A stretch of DNA of 64,000 nucleotides from JAHEEL01 sp963700375 (GTDB lineage: Bacteria > Actinomycetota > Acidimicrobiia > Spongiisociales > UBA5794): positions 434,001 through 498,000 of the forward strand of contig CAVOXF010000002.1 of NCBI GenBank assembly GCA_963700375.1, read 5' to 3'. A program made the translations under genes and the position numbers. Shown here piece after piece: positions 1-8,923 of this stretch. Below the pieces are notes generated by a model. It saw only the letters and a list, made by a program, of their open reading frames with translations, ran no database searches and was not told the DNA's origin. How positions within the stretch are numbered: the stretch's first letter is position 1; the number at the start of each line of letters is the position of its first letter.

Positions 1-37
1 TCCGCCGCCTCGGCTTGGAGACGTGATCTCGGGCGGC

Positions 38-1792
38 ATGAAGCTGATCCGGCAGTTCATCCGATGGCATCCGTGGTCGTTCACCCTCGCCGTGCTCGGC
101 GCGGCGCTGTTCGTGTCCGCGATCGTCGCGTCGGCAGTGGTCATCGGGCGGATCACCGACCTCGTCATCATCCCGGTGCTCGACGGCGGGGAGGGCATCG
201 GCAACCGGGTCGTTCTTTCGGTTGCGGCCGTCATGCTGGTTGCGCTGTGGAAGGCCTTCGGGATCACGCTGCGTCGCACGGCAGCGAGCGCCCTCCAGTT
301 CAGAACGCGAGCGGACGCCCGCGAGAAGCTGATCGAGCATCAGTTGCGTCTCCAACTCGCTTGGCACGACCGACGCTCCACCGGTGACCTGCTGTCGGTC
401 AGCGAGGTCGATACGCAGACTGGGACGTTCGTCCTCGCTCCGCTGCCGTATGCAACCGGGGCTTCGCTCCTGCTGATCGGGACCATCATCCTCGTCTTCG
501 CCACGCATTGGATCCTCGGCGTCATCGTTCTCATCGGACTCTCGATCCTCGTTGCGATCGATATCCGGGGTGCGTTCTCCCTCTTCACGGACTTCGAGGA
601 CGCGCAGTACGAACGGGGTGCGGTCAGCGAGATCGCTCATGAGAGCATCGACGGCGCCCTCACCGTCAAGGCGCTCGGGCGTGAGGCGGAGGAGGTCGAG
701 CGATTCCGGTCCGCGGCGCTGACCCTCCAGGATCGGCTGATCGACATCGGTGTCCGATTCGCCACGTTCCGGGCGATCGTCGAATCGATACCGGCGGCCT
801 TGAACATCATCATCCTGGTCGTCGGCGCACTGCTCGTGACCAACGCCGCGATGACCGCCGGACAGTTGGTTTCCGTCGCCTACTTGATCACGCTCATGGC
901 CTTCCCCTTGCAGCTCATCGGGTTCGTCATCTTCGAGATGGCCCACAGCCAGGCAGCATGGACTCGCGTCCAGGAGATCCTCGATTCCGACGAGTTGATC
1001 GGCCACGGTTCGCTGGCTGCCCGGCCCGTCCCGGACGGCGCCGAACTCGCAACAGAGAACGTGCAGTTCGCCTACGGGGATGGTGAGCCGGTTCTGAGCG
1101 ACGTCCGATTCGCGATCCCGGCGGGGAGGACCGTCGCGGTGGTCGGTCCGACCGCCTCGGGAAAGTCGACTCTGACGATGCTGCTGGCCCGTTTGTGGGA
1201 CCCGAGCGATGGTGCGATTCACATCGACGGACGCGATCTCCGTGAGTTCGCTCGATCGGAGCTCGCTCAGGAGGTTGCCTATGTGGCGCAAGAGTCGTTC
1301 CTGTTCGACGACTCGGTGTGGGGCAACGTCACCCTCGGCTCGGATGTGCCGGAAGAAGACGTCCTGAGGGCGATGCGCCTTGCCGGCGTCGAGCGATTCA
1401 TCACCGAACTGCCCGACGGGTATGACACACAGATCGGGGAGCGCGGGACGTCGCTCAGCGGTGGCCAGCGACAGCGAATCGCCCTCGCCAGGGCACTCGT
1501 GCGTCGGCCACGAGTCCTGGTCCTCGACGATGCCACGTCGGCGGTCGATCCATCCGTGGAGACCGAGATCCTCCGCGGTCTGCAGGGGGCTGAGCTGCCC
1601 TCGACGGTCGTCATCGTGGCCTACCGGCGATCCTCGATCATTCTGACCGACGAGATCGTCTTCATGGATGAGGGTCGCGTCGTCGCTCACGGGACGCATG
1701 AGGAGCTTCTCGCCACCCAACCCGGCTACGAGCGACTGCTCCGAGCATACGAAGAGGACGCGGCGCGACGCGAAGAGGAAGTGAAGCCATGA
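38..1792 (+). CDS. Heterodimeric ABC exporter, subunit A (degenerate-site subunit)
   Basis: Fused membrane-plus-ATPase half of an ABC exporter. About six membrane helices fill residues 1-320 and the ATPase follows. Walker A is GPTASGKST near residue 370, the signature is a canonical LSGGQRQR, and Walker B ends LVLDDATSAVD, so the catalytic Glu is replaced by Asp. The H-loop His is also lost (VAYRR where the partner has VAHRL). These changes are typical of the non-catalytic half of heterodimeric exporters. The stop overlaps the partner gene by 4 bp. The start is uncertain: ATG 38 and GTG 23 are both possible, and the frame is open to the window edge. Substrate (drug or lipid) cannot be told. 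Confidence 0.9.
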   Translation: MKLIRQFIRWHPWSFTLAVLGAALFVSAIVASAVVIGRITDLVIIPVLDGGEGIGNRVVLSVAAVMLVALWKAFGITLRRTAASALQFRTRADAREKLIEHQLRLQLAWHDRRSTGDLLSVSEVDTQTGTFVLAPLPYATGASLLLIGTIILVFATHWILGVIVLIGLSILVAIDIRGAFSLFTDFEDAQYERGAVSEIAHESIDGALTVKALGREAEEVERFRSAALTLQDRLIDIGVRFATFRAIVESIPAALNIIILVVGALLVTNAAMTAGQLVSVAYLITLMAFPLQLIGFVIFEMAHSQAAWTRVQEILDSDELIGHGSLAARPVPDGAELATENVQFAYGDGEPVLSDVRFAIPAGRTVAVVGPTASGKSTLTMLLARLWDPSDGAIHIDGRDLREFARSELAQEVAYVAQESFLFDDSVWGNVTLGSDVPEEDVLRAMRLAGVERFITELPDGYDTQIGERGTSLSGGQRQRIALARALVRRPRVLVLDDATSAVDPSVETEILRGLQGAELPSTVVIVAYRRSSIILTDEIVFMDEGRVVAHGTHEELLATQPGYERLLRAYEEDAARREEEVKP

Positions 1793-3540
1793 GCGACTCG
1801 ACCGGACAGGTCCTCCGCCGCGCCTTCACGGTCGCCCCGGCCCTCTCGAAAGGCCTCGTCCTCACGCTGGCGCTCGCTGTCTTCGGCACAGCGCTGCAGC
1901 TTGTCGTACCGATCACGGTGCAACGGATCATCGACTCGGTGCTACTCGGCAGCGGCGTCGACACGTTGGAGGTCATCACGGCAGGCGGGATCGCACTTCT
2001 GGCGGTTGCGGGTGCCATGTGGGCGCGGCGTACGTCCCTCGCTCGCCTGGCACGATCTTCGATCACGGGACTCACCGATCTGCGGGTGACCACGTTTGAC
2101 TACCTCCACAAGCTCTCGATGCTGCATGTGCAGTCCGAGCGCCGCGGGGCGCTCGTTAGCCGCGTCACCTCCGACATAGAGACGATGCAGCAGTTCATGG
2201 AGTGGGGCGGCGTCGGAATGATCCTGGGAGCGGCCCAGATCACGTTGGCCGTACTCGTGATGCTCATCTACGAATGGCGACTGGCCCTCATGATCGTCGT
2301 CGGAGTGTTCCTCTACTCCCTGATGCTCATCTGGTTCCAGAGGATTCTGCGCCGAGCACATGACAGCGTTCGCGAGCGGGTGGCCGACTCGCTCTCGGTC
2401 ATCGGTGAAGCCACCGCGGGGCTTCCGACGGTCCGCGCATTCGGCATGGAGTCCGCCGTCTTGGGCAAGGTGAGCACGGCGCTCGACCGGCAATACCGGG
2501 CCGAGTACGGAGCCGGGGCCCTCGCGGCGGTGCTGTTCTCCTCGGCCGAGTTGTTCGCAGGGGTGATCACGGCATCGGTCGTCGCCGTCGGAGTTGTGTA
2601 CGGCGTCTCTTGGGGTCTGAGCGCCGGAACACTGGTCGCCTTCCTGTTCCTCGTCACGCTGCTGGTTGAACCGGTGCAGATGCTCGTCGAGACGATCAAC
2701 CAGGCGCAGTCGGCCGGAGCCGGCCTGCGCAAGGTGCTCGCGGTTCTCGATACGCCGATCGACGTCGCGGATCCGATCGACGGCGTGGACCTCCCGGATC
2801 GTCCGCTCGATGTCCGCTTCGAGGGCGTGCGATTCCGCTACCCGACCGGTGATGACGTCCTCACCGACGTGACCGTCTCCATCGCAGCCGGAGAGCGTGC
2901 AGCCGTGGTGGGCGAGACGGGTTCGGGGAAGACGACGTTCGCGAAGCTTGCGACGCGTCTGCTGGACCCGGCCGAAGGCGAGATCACGATCGCCGATACC
3001 GCGGTCGACGAAGTGTCCTTCTCATCGCTCCGCTCCCGCGTCTCGTACGTCCCGCAGGAGGGTTTCCTGTTCGACGGCACGATCGCCGGCAACATCCGGT
3101 ACGGGAAGCCGGGTGTGAGCGACGACGGCATTCGGATCGCGATCGCTGATCTTCGTCTGACGGACTGGGTCGAGTCGCTGCCGGGAGGGATCGGTGCCAG
3201 GGTCGGTGAACGGGGGAGCAACCTCTCGGCAGGGGAGCGTCAACTCGTCGCCATCATCCGTGCGTGGATCGCGAATCCCGATCTGCTCGTCCTCGACGAG
3301 GCGACGTCCGCCGTGGATCCCGCTCTCGAGGTTCAGATTCGTCGTGCGATTGAGCGTCTCACGGCCGGGCGCACGTCGATCACGGTGGCCCACCGCCTGT
3401 CGACCGCCGAGGCAGCCGATACCGTCCTCGTCTTCGACTCGGGCCGATTGGTCGAACGCGGTGCCCACGCCGACCTCGTGGCTGCCAACGGCGTCTACGC
3501 CGACCTCCACCGAGACTGGGAAGGCGCGGTGGGGAAGTAG
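1789..3540 (+). CDS. Heterodimeric ABC exporter, subunit B (catalytic-site subunit)
   Basis: Second half-exporter of 583 residues with an N-terminal six-helix domain and a C-terminal ATPase. Walker A is GETGSGKTT, Walker B ends LVLDEATSAVD with the catalytic Glu, and the H-loop is VAHRLST. The signature is LSAGERQ instead of LSGGQ. Paired with subunit A this gives one consensus and one degenerate ATP site, as in TM287/288-type exporters. The ATG overlaps the subunit A stop, so the two are translationally coupled. Transport of a hydrophobic compound outward is inferred from the family. Confidence 0.93.
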   Translation: MSDSTGQVLRRAFTVAPALSKGLVLTLALAVFGTALQLVVPITVQRIIDSVLLGSGVDTLEVITAGGIALLAVAGAMWARRTSLARLARSSITGLTDLRVTTFDYLHKLSMLHVQSERRGALVSRVTSDIETMQQFMEWGGVGMILGAAQITLAVLVMLIYEWRLALMIVVGVFLYSLMLIWFQRILRRAHDSVRERVADSLSVIGEATAGLPTVRAFGMESAVLGKVSTALDRQYRAEYGAGALAAVLFSSAELFAGVITASVVAVGVVYGVSWGLSAGTLVAFLFLVTLLVEPVQMLVETINQAQSAGAGLRKVLAVLDTPIDVADPIDGVDLPDRPLDVRFEGVRFRYPTGDDVLTDVTVSIAAGERAAVVGETGSGKTTFAKLATRLLDPAEGEITIADTAVDEVSFSSLRSRVSYVPQEGFLFDGTIAGNIRYGKPGVSDDGIRIAIADLRLTDWVESLPGGIGARVGERGSNLSAGERQLVAIIRAWIANPDLLVLDEATSAVDPALEVQIRRAIERLTAGRTSITVAHRLSTAEAADTVLVFDSGRLVERGAHADLVAANGVYADLHRDWEGAVGK

Positions 3541-3556
3541 CGGCGAGCTACGAAAT

Positions 3557-3574
3557 CCTTCCCCTCGGGGAAGG
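3557..3574. terminator. Hairpin after ABC exporter operon (CCTTCCCC/GGGGAAGG)
   Basis: A perfect 8-2-8 inverted repeat, CCTTCCCC-TC-GGGGAAGG, lies 17 bp after the exporter stop. It has no clear U-tract. The same hairpin with a slightly different loop occurs at 61025-61043, so it may be a dispersed repeat module that also acts as a terminator. Confidence 0.5.
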
Positions 3575-3600
3575 TGGAGCGCAGCCGAGGCGCGAGGATC

Positions 3601-3690
3601 GGGGCCTCTCGTCGTGTCCAGGCTCCGAGACGCCCCCTGCGTCGTCGCTGGCGCTCCTCCGCGTCCACCGTCCTGCGGCCGGGGGGACCG
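3601..3690. repeat. Dispersed intergenic module (TGCGTCGTCGCTG type)
   Basis: This stretch holds a GC-rich module beginning CCCCCTGCGTCGTCGCTGG, followed by GCTCCTCCGCGTCC and ending in GGCCGGGGGGAC. Close copies occur near 6403-6450 and 54196-54250. It lies between the stops of two convergent genes and codes for nothing recognisable. Confidence 0.55.
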
Positions 3691-3693
3691 TCC

Positions 3694-4266
3694 TCAGTCG
3701 TCGTCGCGGTCGCTTTCTTCGATCTTGGGGACGAAGCGGCCGTCTTCGAACTCGCCGGAGAACTTCGACTCGTGGTCGTCGCTCTTGAACTCGACCTCGA
3801 CCCTCCTTGGTCCGGAGTCCTCGACGTCCATGCTGAATCTGGACTTCGGTGACGCCCCGGCGAGGTGGACGGTGTCGGATCCCACCTCGACGGTGACGAC
3901 ACCGCCGACCAGATCGTACGAACGGATTTCGGTCGCCGGCGGCTTGGTCGTGGTGGTTGGTGCCGCCGTGGTCGTGGTCGACCGAGACGGTTCGGATGAC
4001 CGAGTTGTTGTCGTCGTCGACGGAACCGTGGTGGTGGTCGTGGTGGGGGTCGTGGTCGTGGGAGCGGCCGAGGTAGTCGTCGTGGTCGATGCCTCCGCGG
4101 TTGACGTCGGAACGGATGAGTCCGGTACCGCGCCAATGGTGGTGGACGTGGTCGGGATCATCGCCGTCGGAGTCTCGGTGACCTGGTCTCGAACGCTCCC
4201 GACCGCAGCGGCCGCGACGAACACCGCGGTGGCCGTCACCGCGAGCCAAACCAGAACGTAGGTCAT
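3694..4266 (-). CDS. Thr-rich membrane-anchored protein of unknown function
   Basis: 190 residues. One N-terminal membrane segment (about residues 3-23) is followed by a long Thr/Pro-rich linker (about 30-110) and a small C-terminal domain rich in charged beta-strand-like sequence ending in Asp residues. The layout fits a protein anchored in the membrane with an outward C-terminal domain. It is divergent from the response regulator at 4378, with about 110 bp between them, so it is a candidate target of that two-component system. An in-frame GTG at 4275 is an alternative start. No known family recognised. Confidence 0.7.
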   Translation of the reverse strand: MTYVLVWLAVTATAVFVAAAAVGSVRDQVTETPTAMIPTTSTTIGAVPDSSVPTSTAEASTTTTTSAAPTTTTPTTTTTTVPSTTTTTRSSEPSRSTTTTAAPTTTTKPPATEIRSYDLVGGVVTVEVGSDTVHLAGASPKSRFSMDVEDSGPRRVEVEFKSDDHESKFSGEFEDGRFVPKIEESDRDDD

Positions 4267-4307
4267 GCGCCGCACACCACCATGATGCCGCAGATCCGTC
4301 GTTCCTT

Positions 4308-4327
4308 GGATAACGGTCGGATAACGG
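4308..4327. promoter_or_regulatory. Direct repeat GGATAACGG x2, likely response-regulator box
   Basis: The 9-mer GGATAACGG occurs twice with an 11-bp period (4308-4316 and 4319-4327) in the gap between the divergent Thr-rich protein and the OmpR-type regulator. Tandem direct repeats one helical turn apart are the usual binding pattern of OmpR-family dimers. Autoregulation and control of the divergent gene are inferred. Confidence 0.5.
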
Positions 4328-4377
4328 CACGTGAAATCCGATCGCAACTCGGGTCGACCGCAGCGCCAGTCGGTATC

Positions 4378-5070
4378 GTGGCGCCGTGGCCACGCATTCT
4401 GATCATCGAGGACGACCAGCGGATTCGACAGTCCTTGTCGAGTCGACTTGCGGAGCGTGGGCATGAGGTCGATGCCGTCGGGACCGCGATGGCGGGTGTC
4501 GAGGCCGCGGTCTCCGGCGCGTTCGATGTGGTGGTGCTCGATCTCGGTCTCCCGGACCTCGATGGAGCCGAAGCCCTCACCATGATCCGGTCGGTGGCGG
4601 ATATCCCGGTGGTCGTGGCGACGGCTCGGGATGACGAGACCGAGATCGTCCGACTGCTCGATGCCGGAGCGGACGACTACGTCGTGAAGCCGTACTCGGC
4701 TGAACACCTGGAAGCCCGGATCCGGGCGGTGCTGCGGCGCTCCGGATCCGACCCCGAGCAACGGACGCTGACCGTCGGCGAGATCACCGTCGATCTCGAC
4801 GCGCAGGATGCGGTGTTCCAGGGACAGTCGCTCGAACTCACTGCCCGCGAGTTCGAACTCCTCGCCTACCTGGCCGAGCGCCCGGGCAGGATGGTGAGCA
4901 AGAGGCAACTCCTCGCCGAAGTCTGGCACCAGCCATATGGGGGAGCGGACAAGACCGTTGACGTGCACCTGTCGTGGCTGCGGAAGAAGCTGGGGGAGAC
5001 CGCCGCCGAGCCGCGGTACATCCATACGCGCCGCGGTGTTGGCGTGCGCCTGATCGATCCGGACTCGTGA
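4378..5070 (+). CDS. OmpR-family response regulator
   Basis: 230 residues from GTG 4378, chosen because the receiver begins within a few residues (PRILIIEDD); upstream in-frame codons would add a tail unlike the family. The phospho-acceptor is Asp55 in VVLDLGLPD and the conserved Lys lies in VVKP. A winged-helix DNA-binding domain follows (LTAREFELL, then VDVHLSWLRKKL). It overlaps the sensor kinase gene by 4 bp and is its cognate regulator. Envelope-type signals are usual for this class, but the stimulus is unknown. Confidence 0.93.
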   Translation: MAPWPRILIIEDDQRIRQSLSSRLAERGHEVDAVGTAMAGVEAAVSGAFDVVVLDLGLPDLDGAEALTMIRSVADIPVVVATARDDETEIVRLLDAGADDYVVKPYSAEHLEARIRAVLRRSGSDPEQRTLTVGEITVDLDAQDAVFQGQSLELTAREFELLAYLAERPGRMVSKRQLLAEVWHQPYGGADKTVDVHLSWLRKKLGETAAEPRYIHTRRGVGVRLIDPDS

Positions 5071-6368
5071 GGAGAAGCCTCATATTCGTGACAGCGGGGG
5101 TCACCTCGATGGTGGTCATCGCGTTCCTCGTGCCGCTCGGAATCCTCGTCAGCGCTCTCGCCTTCGATCGGGCCGTGACCGGCGCCGAGCGGGACGCAGC
5201 GAGCGTCGCCCGCCTCGTTGCTGTGGTTGGACCGTCAACCAGCAGCGAGGGAGTGGCCGCAGCGATCGGGGAGCCGGGACTTGTCACATTGGGTGCGTCG
5301 ATTGTGTTCCCGGATGGAAGCGTCGCCGGGGTTCCCGTCCCACCCGAGGAGGATCTCGACGCCGCCCTTGCCGGAACGGCGTTCCGGGCCTCGGTTCCGG
5401 AAGGCGAGGCCGTCTATGTGCCGGTCGCCCAGGCGGATGGTGCCATCACCGTCGTGCGGGTTGTGGCTCCAAGCGAGGAACTGACGCGTGGTGTCCGGAG
5501 GTCGTGGCTGATCCTGGCCGGACTCGGTCTGGTCCTCGTCGGCCTCGCGGTGCTCGGCGCCGATCGATTCGGGCGGTCGATCGTCCGGCCGGTGAACGAA
5601 CTCTCCGAGGCCGCCGCGAGGCTCAAAGTCGGAGACTTCACGGCCCGGGTCACCCCCGGTGGCCCCCCGGAGATCGTTGCTGTTGGCGAAGAGTTCAACC
5701 AACTCGCCGAACAGGTGGAACACCTCCTTCAGGAGGAGCGGGAGACGGCCGCCGACCTCGCACATCGGCTCCGGACGCCGCTCACCGCTGCGAAGCTCGA
5801 TGCCGAGGCGCTGCCACCCGGTCGCGCGACCGACCGTATCGTCGACGACCTCGACGAACTGGAGCGCACCGCGAACTTCATCATCGGTGAAGGCAGGCGG
5901 CCGGTTCGCACAGAGGTGGATCCTGGGTGTGACCTCGCCGAGGTGGTAGCGGAGCGGGCGGGGTTCTGGATGGCATTGAGCGAGGAACAGGGACGAACCT
6001 TCTCGACCGAGGTCGCCGTGACCGATGCCCGTGTCTCGGTGCCGAGAGTGGATGCCGCCGCGATGATCGATGCGTTACTCGAGAACGGGTTCGCGCATAC
6101 CGAGGAACGCGTGCCTCTTGCGGTGCATCTTTCGGCTGCGGGTGAGGGGTGGCTGCAACTCGAGGTCGAAGATGGTGGGGACGGCATCGCCGAACCGGAT
6201 GCCGTCGAACGCGGCTCCTCCAGCAAGGACTCGACCGGGCTGGGTCTGGACATCGTGCGTCGAACGGCCGAGGCGTCTGGTGGCTTTCTGGAGCTTTCGG
6301 ACTCTCCCAGGCTCGGTGGCGCCCGCTTCGCTGTGCACCTCCCGAGGGCGGGCGGCGCCGGTTGGTAG
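5067..6368 (+). CDS. Sensor histidine kinase with HAMP domain
   Basis: 433 residues from GTG 5067, which overlaps the regulator stop. Two membrane helices (about 5-30 and 150-172) enclose a roughly 120-residue sensor region. They are followed by HAMP, a dimerisation domain with the phospho-acceptor His233 in DLAHRLRTPLTA, and an ATPase domain with N-box LLENGFAHT and a GLGLDIV G-box. The H-R-L-R-T-P variant is common in actinobacterial kinases. Partner of the regulator at 4378. Confidence 0.92.
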   Translation: MRRSLIFVTAGVTSMVVIAFLVPLGILVSALAFDRAVTGAERDAASVARLVAVVGPSTSSEGVAAAIGEPGLVTLGASIVFPDGSVAGVPVPPEEDLDAALAGTAFRASVPEGEAVYVPVAQADGAITVVRVVAPSEELTRGVRRSWLILAGLGLVLVGLAVLGADRFGRSIVRPVNELSEAAARLKVGDFTARVTPGGPPEIVAVGEEFNQLAEQVEHLLQEERETAADLAHRLRTPLTAAKLDAEALPPGRATDRIVDDLDELERTANFIIGEGRRPVRTEVDPGCDLAEVVAERAGFWMALSEEQGRTFSTEVAVTDARVSVPRVDAAAMIDALLENGFAHTEERVPLAVHLSAAGEGWLQLEVEDGGDGIAEPDAVERGSSSKDSTGLGLDIVRRTAEASGGFLELSDSPRLGGARFAVHLPRAGGAGW

Positions 6369-6402
6369 GGCGTCGGGCCTCATAGCGGCGATTCGAGTTT
6401 CC

Positions 6403-6575
6403 AGAGGCCCCCGCGTCGTCGCCGGCGCTCTTCGGCGTCCCCCCTCCGTCTCGGCTGTGCGGATGGGCTCGCAGAGCCCCCTCCGCCGCGTTCCGGCGGT
6501 TCGGCCGGATGCTCGCGCCTCCCCGGTTGACGGCAGAGGTGGAGGCCGGCGACCGGCGACCGGCGACCTGTACTT
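6403..6575. repeat. Intergenic repeat mosaic including a 7-bp array
   Basis: Non-coding stretch after the kinase gene. It holds a diverged copy of the GCGTCGTCGC module (about 6410-6450), the module CGGCCGGATGCTCGCGCCT (about 6501-6522, also near 41604), and three tandem heptamers GGCGACC at about 6548-6568. No coding potential seen. Confidence 0.6.
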
Positions 6576-6585
6576 CGCCATAGGC

Positions 6586-6612
6586 AGAGCCCTCACCGTT
6601 GGTGAGGGCTCT
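6586..6612. terminator. 12-bp stem hairpin (AGAGCCCTCACC/GGTGAGGGCTCT)
   Basis: A perfect 12-bp stem with a 3-nt loop lies between the kinase gene and the next ABC operon. It is followed by TGAA rather than a long U-tract. Most likely the transcription terminator of the two-component operon. The rest of the space to 6808 shows no gene. Confidence 0.65.
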
Positions 6613-6808
6613 TGAACCGAATGAGGTGGACCGATGCGGTCTTGGTTGGATCATCCCGCACGGGTACTACTTACCCCGCCGGCCGTCCCACCGGTTCAAG
6701 GCTGTCATCGGTCCTACGCCGAATCTTCTTGAGGGCTTCCCTCCGGTCGTGGAGATTTGGGTCGGTCGGCCCATGCCACCAATATGTTGGGTACGGAGGC
6801 ATCTACTC

Positions 6809-7690
6809 GTGCTGCAACTCGTCGATCTTCACAAACGCTTCGGCGAGGTCGTTGCCCTCGACGGAGCCGGGTTCACGGTCGAGAGCGGCCGCATCCTCGG
6901 ATTCCTCGGCCCGAACGGCGCAGGCAAGACGACCGCGATGCGCGTCGTGTTCGGCCTCGTGCGGCCCGACGCGGGTTCGGTGTTGTGGGGAGGCATCGAA
7001 GTCGGCGCCGCGGATCGTCTCCGATTCGGCTACATGCCGGAGGAACGGGGCCTCTATCCGAAAATGAAGGTGCGGGACCAACTCGTCCACTTCTCGCGCC
7101 TTTCGGGATTGAGCAAATCGGCTGCGGTCGATGCGGTTGATCACTGGCTCGGCGCCCTCGGGTTGTCCGACCGCGGTGGCGCCAATCTCGAAGACCTCTC
7201 TCACGGCAACCAGCAGCGGGTTCAACTTGCAGCGGCGCTCGCACCCAATCCCGACCTCCTCATCCTGGACGAGCCATTCGCCGGGCTCGATCCGATCGGT
7301 GTTGCGTCGCTATCGGGGACGCTTCAAGACCTCGCCTCGGGCGGTGTAACGATTGTCTTCTCGAGCCACCAACTCGACCTCGTCGAGGATGTGTGCGAGG
7401 ACGTCGCCATTATCAACGAAGGTCGAGTCGTCCTGACGGGATCTCTCGACGAGATCAGGAATCGGTCAAGGAAGCGACGGCTCACGATCGACGTTGATGG
7501 GAAGCCGTGGGTGCCGAATGATGCCGGAACCGCCGTCGTCGACCAGCAGGGCAGAGCACACTGCATCGTTGACGGCGATGCGCCCATATCGGAGCTTCTC
7601 GCCGAGGCGAGCGCCGCCGGAACCGTCAACACGTTCATGTTCGAACCGCCGCGGCTGACCGACCTCTTCCGTGAGGCGGTGGAGTCATGA
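6809..7690 (+). CDS. ABC-2 exporter ATP-binding protein (NatA/DrrA-like)
   Basis: 293 residues from GTG 6809, preceded by GGAGG at 6795-6799. Walker A is GPNGAGKTT, the signature is degenerate (LSHGNQQRV) and Walker B is LLILDEPFAGLDP. The C-terminal tail of about 80 residues is typical of NatA-like ATPases. It overlaps the permease gene by 4 bp and should energise it. Likely role: export of sodium, a drug or another small molecule; the substrate cannot be named. Confidence 0.9.
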   Translation: MLQLVDLHKRFGEVVALDGAGFTVESGRILGFLGPNGAGKTTAMRVVFGLVRPDAGSVLWGGIEVGAADRLRFGYMPEERGLYPKMKVRDQLVHFSRLSGLSKSAAVDAVDHWLGALGLSDRGGANLEDLSHGNQQRVQLAAALAPNPDLLILDEPFAGLDPIGVASLSGTLQDLASGGVTIVFSSHQLDLVEDVCEDVAIINEGRVVLTGSLDEIRNRSRKRRLTIDVDGKPWVPNDAGTAVVDQQGRAHCIVDGDAPISELLAEASAAGTVNTFMFEPPRLTDLFREAVES

Positions 7691-8877
7691 GCCCCTGGAA
7701 GCAGGTGGCACTGCTCGCGAAGCGTGAGTTCAAGGAGCGGGCAACGAGCAAGCCGTTCCTCATCACGATGTCGCTGCTTGTCGTTGCGATCCTCGCCGTC
7801 GGCCCGATTGTGAACATGCTTTCGGGCGACGAGGCGGAGGCGACCAAGATCGGCCTCCAAGGTGTCGAGCCACCCGGCATCGAACAGGAGTTGCAGAGCC
7901 GCGCACAGTTGCTCGAGATGGACATCGCGGTCGTTCGCTATCCGGATCGGGACACCGCGGACGCCGCACTGACCGACGGGGACGTTGCGGTGGTCTTGGT
8001 CGATGGCACCACGATGGTGTTCAACAGCGATGTGTCGTCGCAGCTCTCAGCGCTCGTGGGCGGCGCGGTCACGAGCGCGGTGAAGGCTTCGACGCTCGCT
8101 GATCTCGGCCTTTCGGAGAGCGAGGTCGCGGCGGTCGTCGCACCGGTGCCGCTCGAAGCGGTGACGCTCGACGAGGCGGACCCTCAGGATGAAGCCAAGC
8201 AAGTGGCTGCGTTCGTCGGCACGTTGGTGCTGTACATCTCGATTCTCATGTTCGGACAGTTCGTCGCGATGGGGACGGTCGAGGAGAAGCAGAACCGGGT
8301 CGTTGAAGTGATCCTGGCTCGCGTGCGGCCGTGGCAGATCCTCGTCGGGAAGGTCATCGGGATCGGCTTGCTCGGATTGGTACAACTCGCGCTGCTCGGT
8401 GGGGCAGCGTATGTAACGGCGTCGTTGGCGGATCTCCAGGACATCGACCTCGCGTCGATTGGCCTCCCGATCATCGCCGGCGTCTTCTTCTGGTTCATCC
8501 TCGGTTACACGTTCTACGCGTTCCTGTATGCAGCTGTCGGTTCGACGGTCTCGCGCCAAGAGGACCTTCAGGGAGCGATGATGCTGCCGATCATCCTCAT
8601 CCTCCCCGGATACTTCATTGCCTTGATCGCTGCGGAGAGCCCGGATGCTCTGCTACCGACGATTGCGTCGTTGTTCCCGCCGTGGACCCCGTTCGTCATG
8701 CCGGTCCGGATCGCCGCCGGTGTGGCCCAGCCCTGGGAGATCGCGGTCGCGGTCGTCGGCACCGCGGCGGCTTCCGCCGCGCTCGTGTGGATCGGGTCGC
8801 GGGTCTACGCAGGCGCGCTGTTGCGGACCGGCGGAAGGGTGAAGCTCCGCGAGGCATGGCAGGCCGCAGGAGACTGA
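7687..8877 (+). CDS. ABC-2 family permease (NatB-like)
   Basis: 396 residues. The N-terminus (KREFKERATSKPFLI) precedes the first membrane helix, then a roughly 140-residue extracytoplasmic loop, then five more helices from about residue 175 on. The MGTVEEKQNRVVEVI stretch is a hallmark of NatB-type permeases. Translationally coupled to the ATPase upstream. Acts in the cytoplasmic membrane as the export channel. Confidence 0.9.
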   Translation: MSPWKQVALLAKREFKERATSKPFLITMSLLVVAILAVGPIVNMLSGDEAEATKIGLQGVEPPGIEQELQSRAQLLEMDIAVVRYPDRDTADAALTDGDVAVVLVDGTTMVFNSDVSSQLSALVGGAVTSAVKASTLADLGLSESEVAAVVAPVPLEAVTLDEADPQDEAKQVAAFVGTLVLYISILMFGQFVAMGTVEEKQNRVVEVILARVRPWQILVGKVIGIGLLGLVQLALLGGAAYVTASLADLQDIDLASIGLPIIAGVFFWFILGYTFYAFLYAAVGSTVSRQEDLQGAMMLPIILILPGYFIALIAAESPDALLPTIASLFPPWTPFVMPVRIAAGVAQPWEIAVAVVGTAAASAALVWIGSRVYAGALLRTGGRVKLREAWQAAGD

Positions 8878-8923
8878 CCGGTGAATCGTCGGACCGCTGC
8901 TCGCGTATCCGGCGTGGCCGCCG

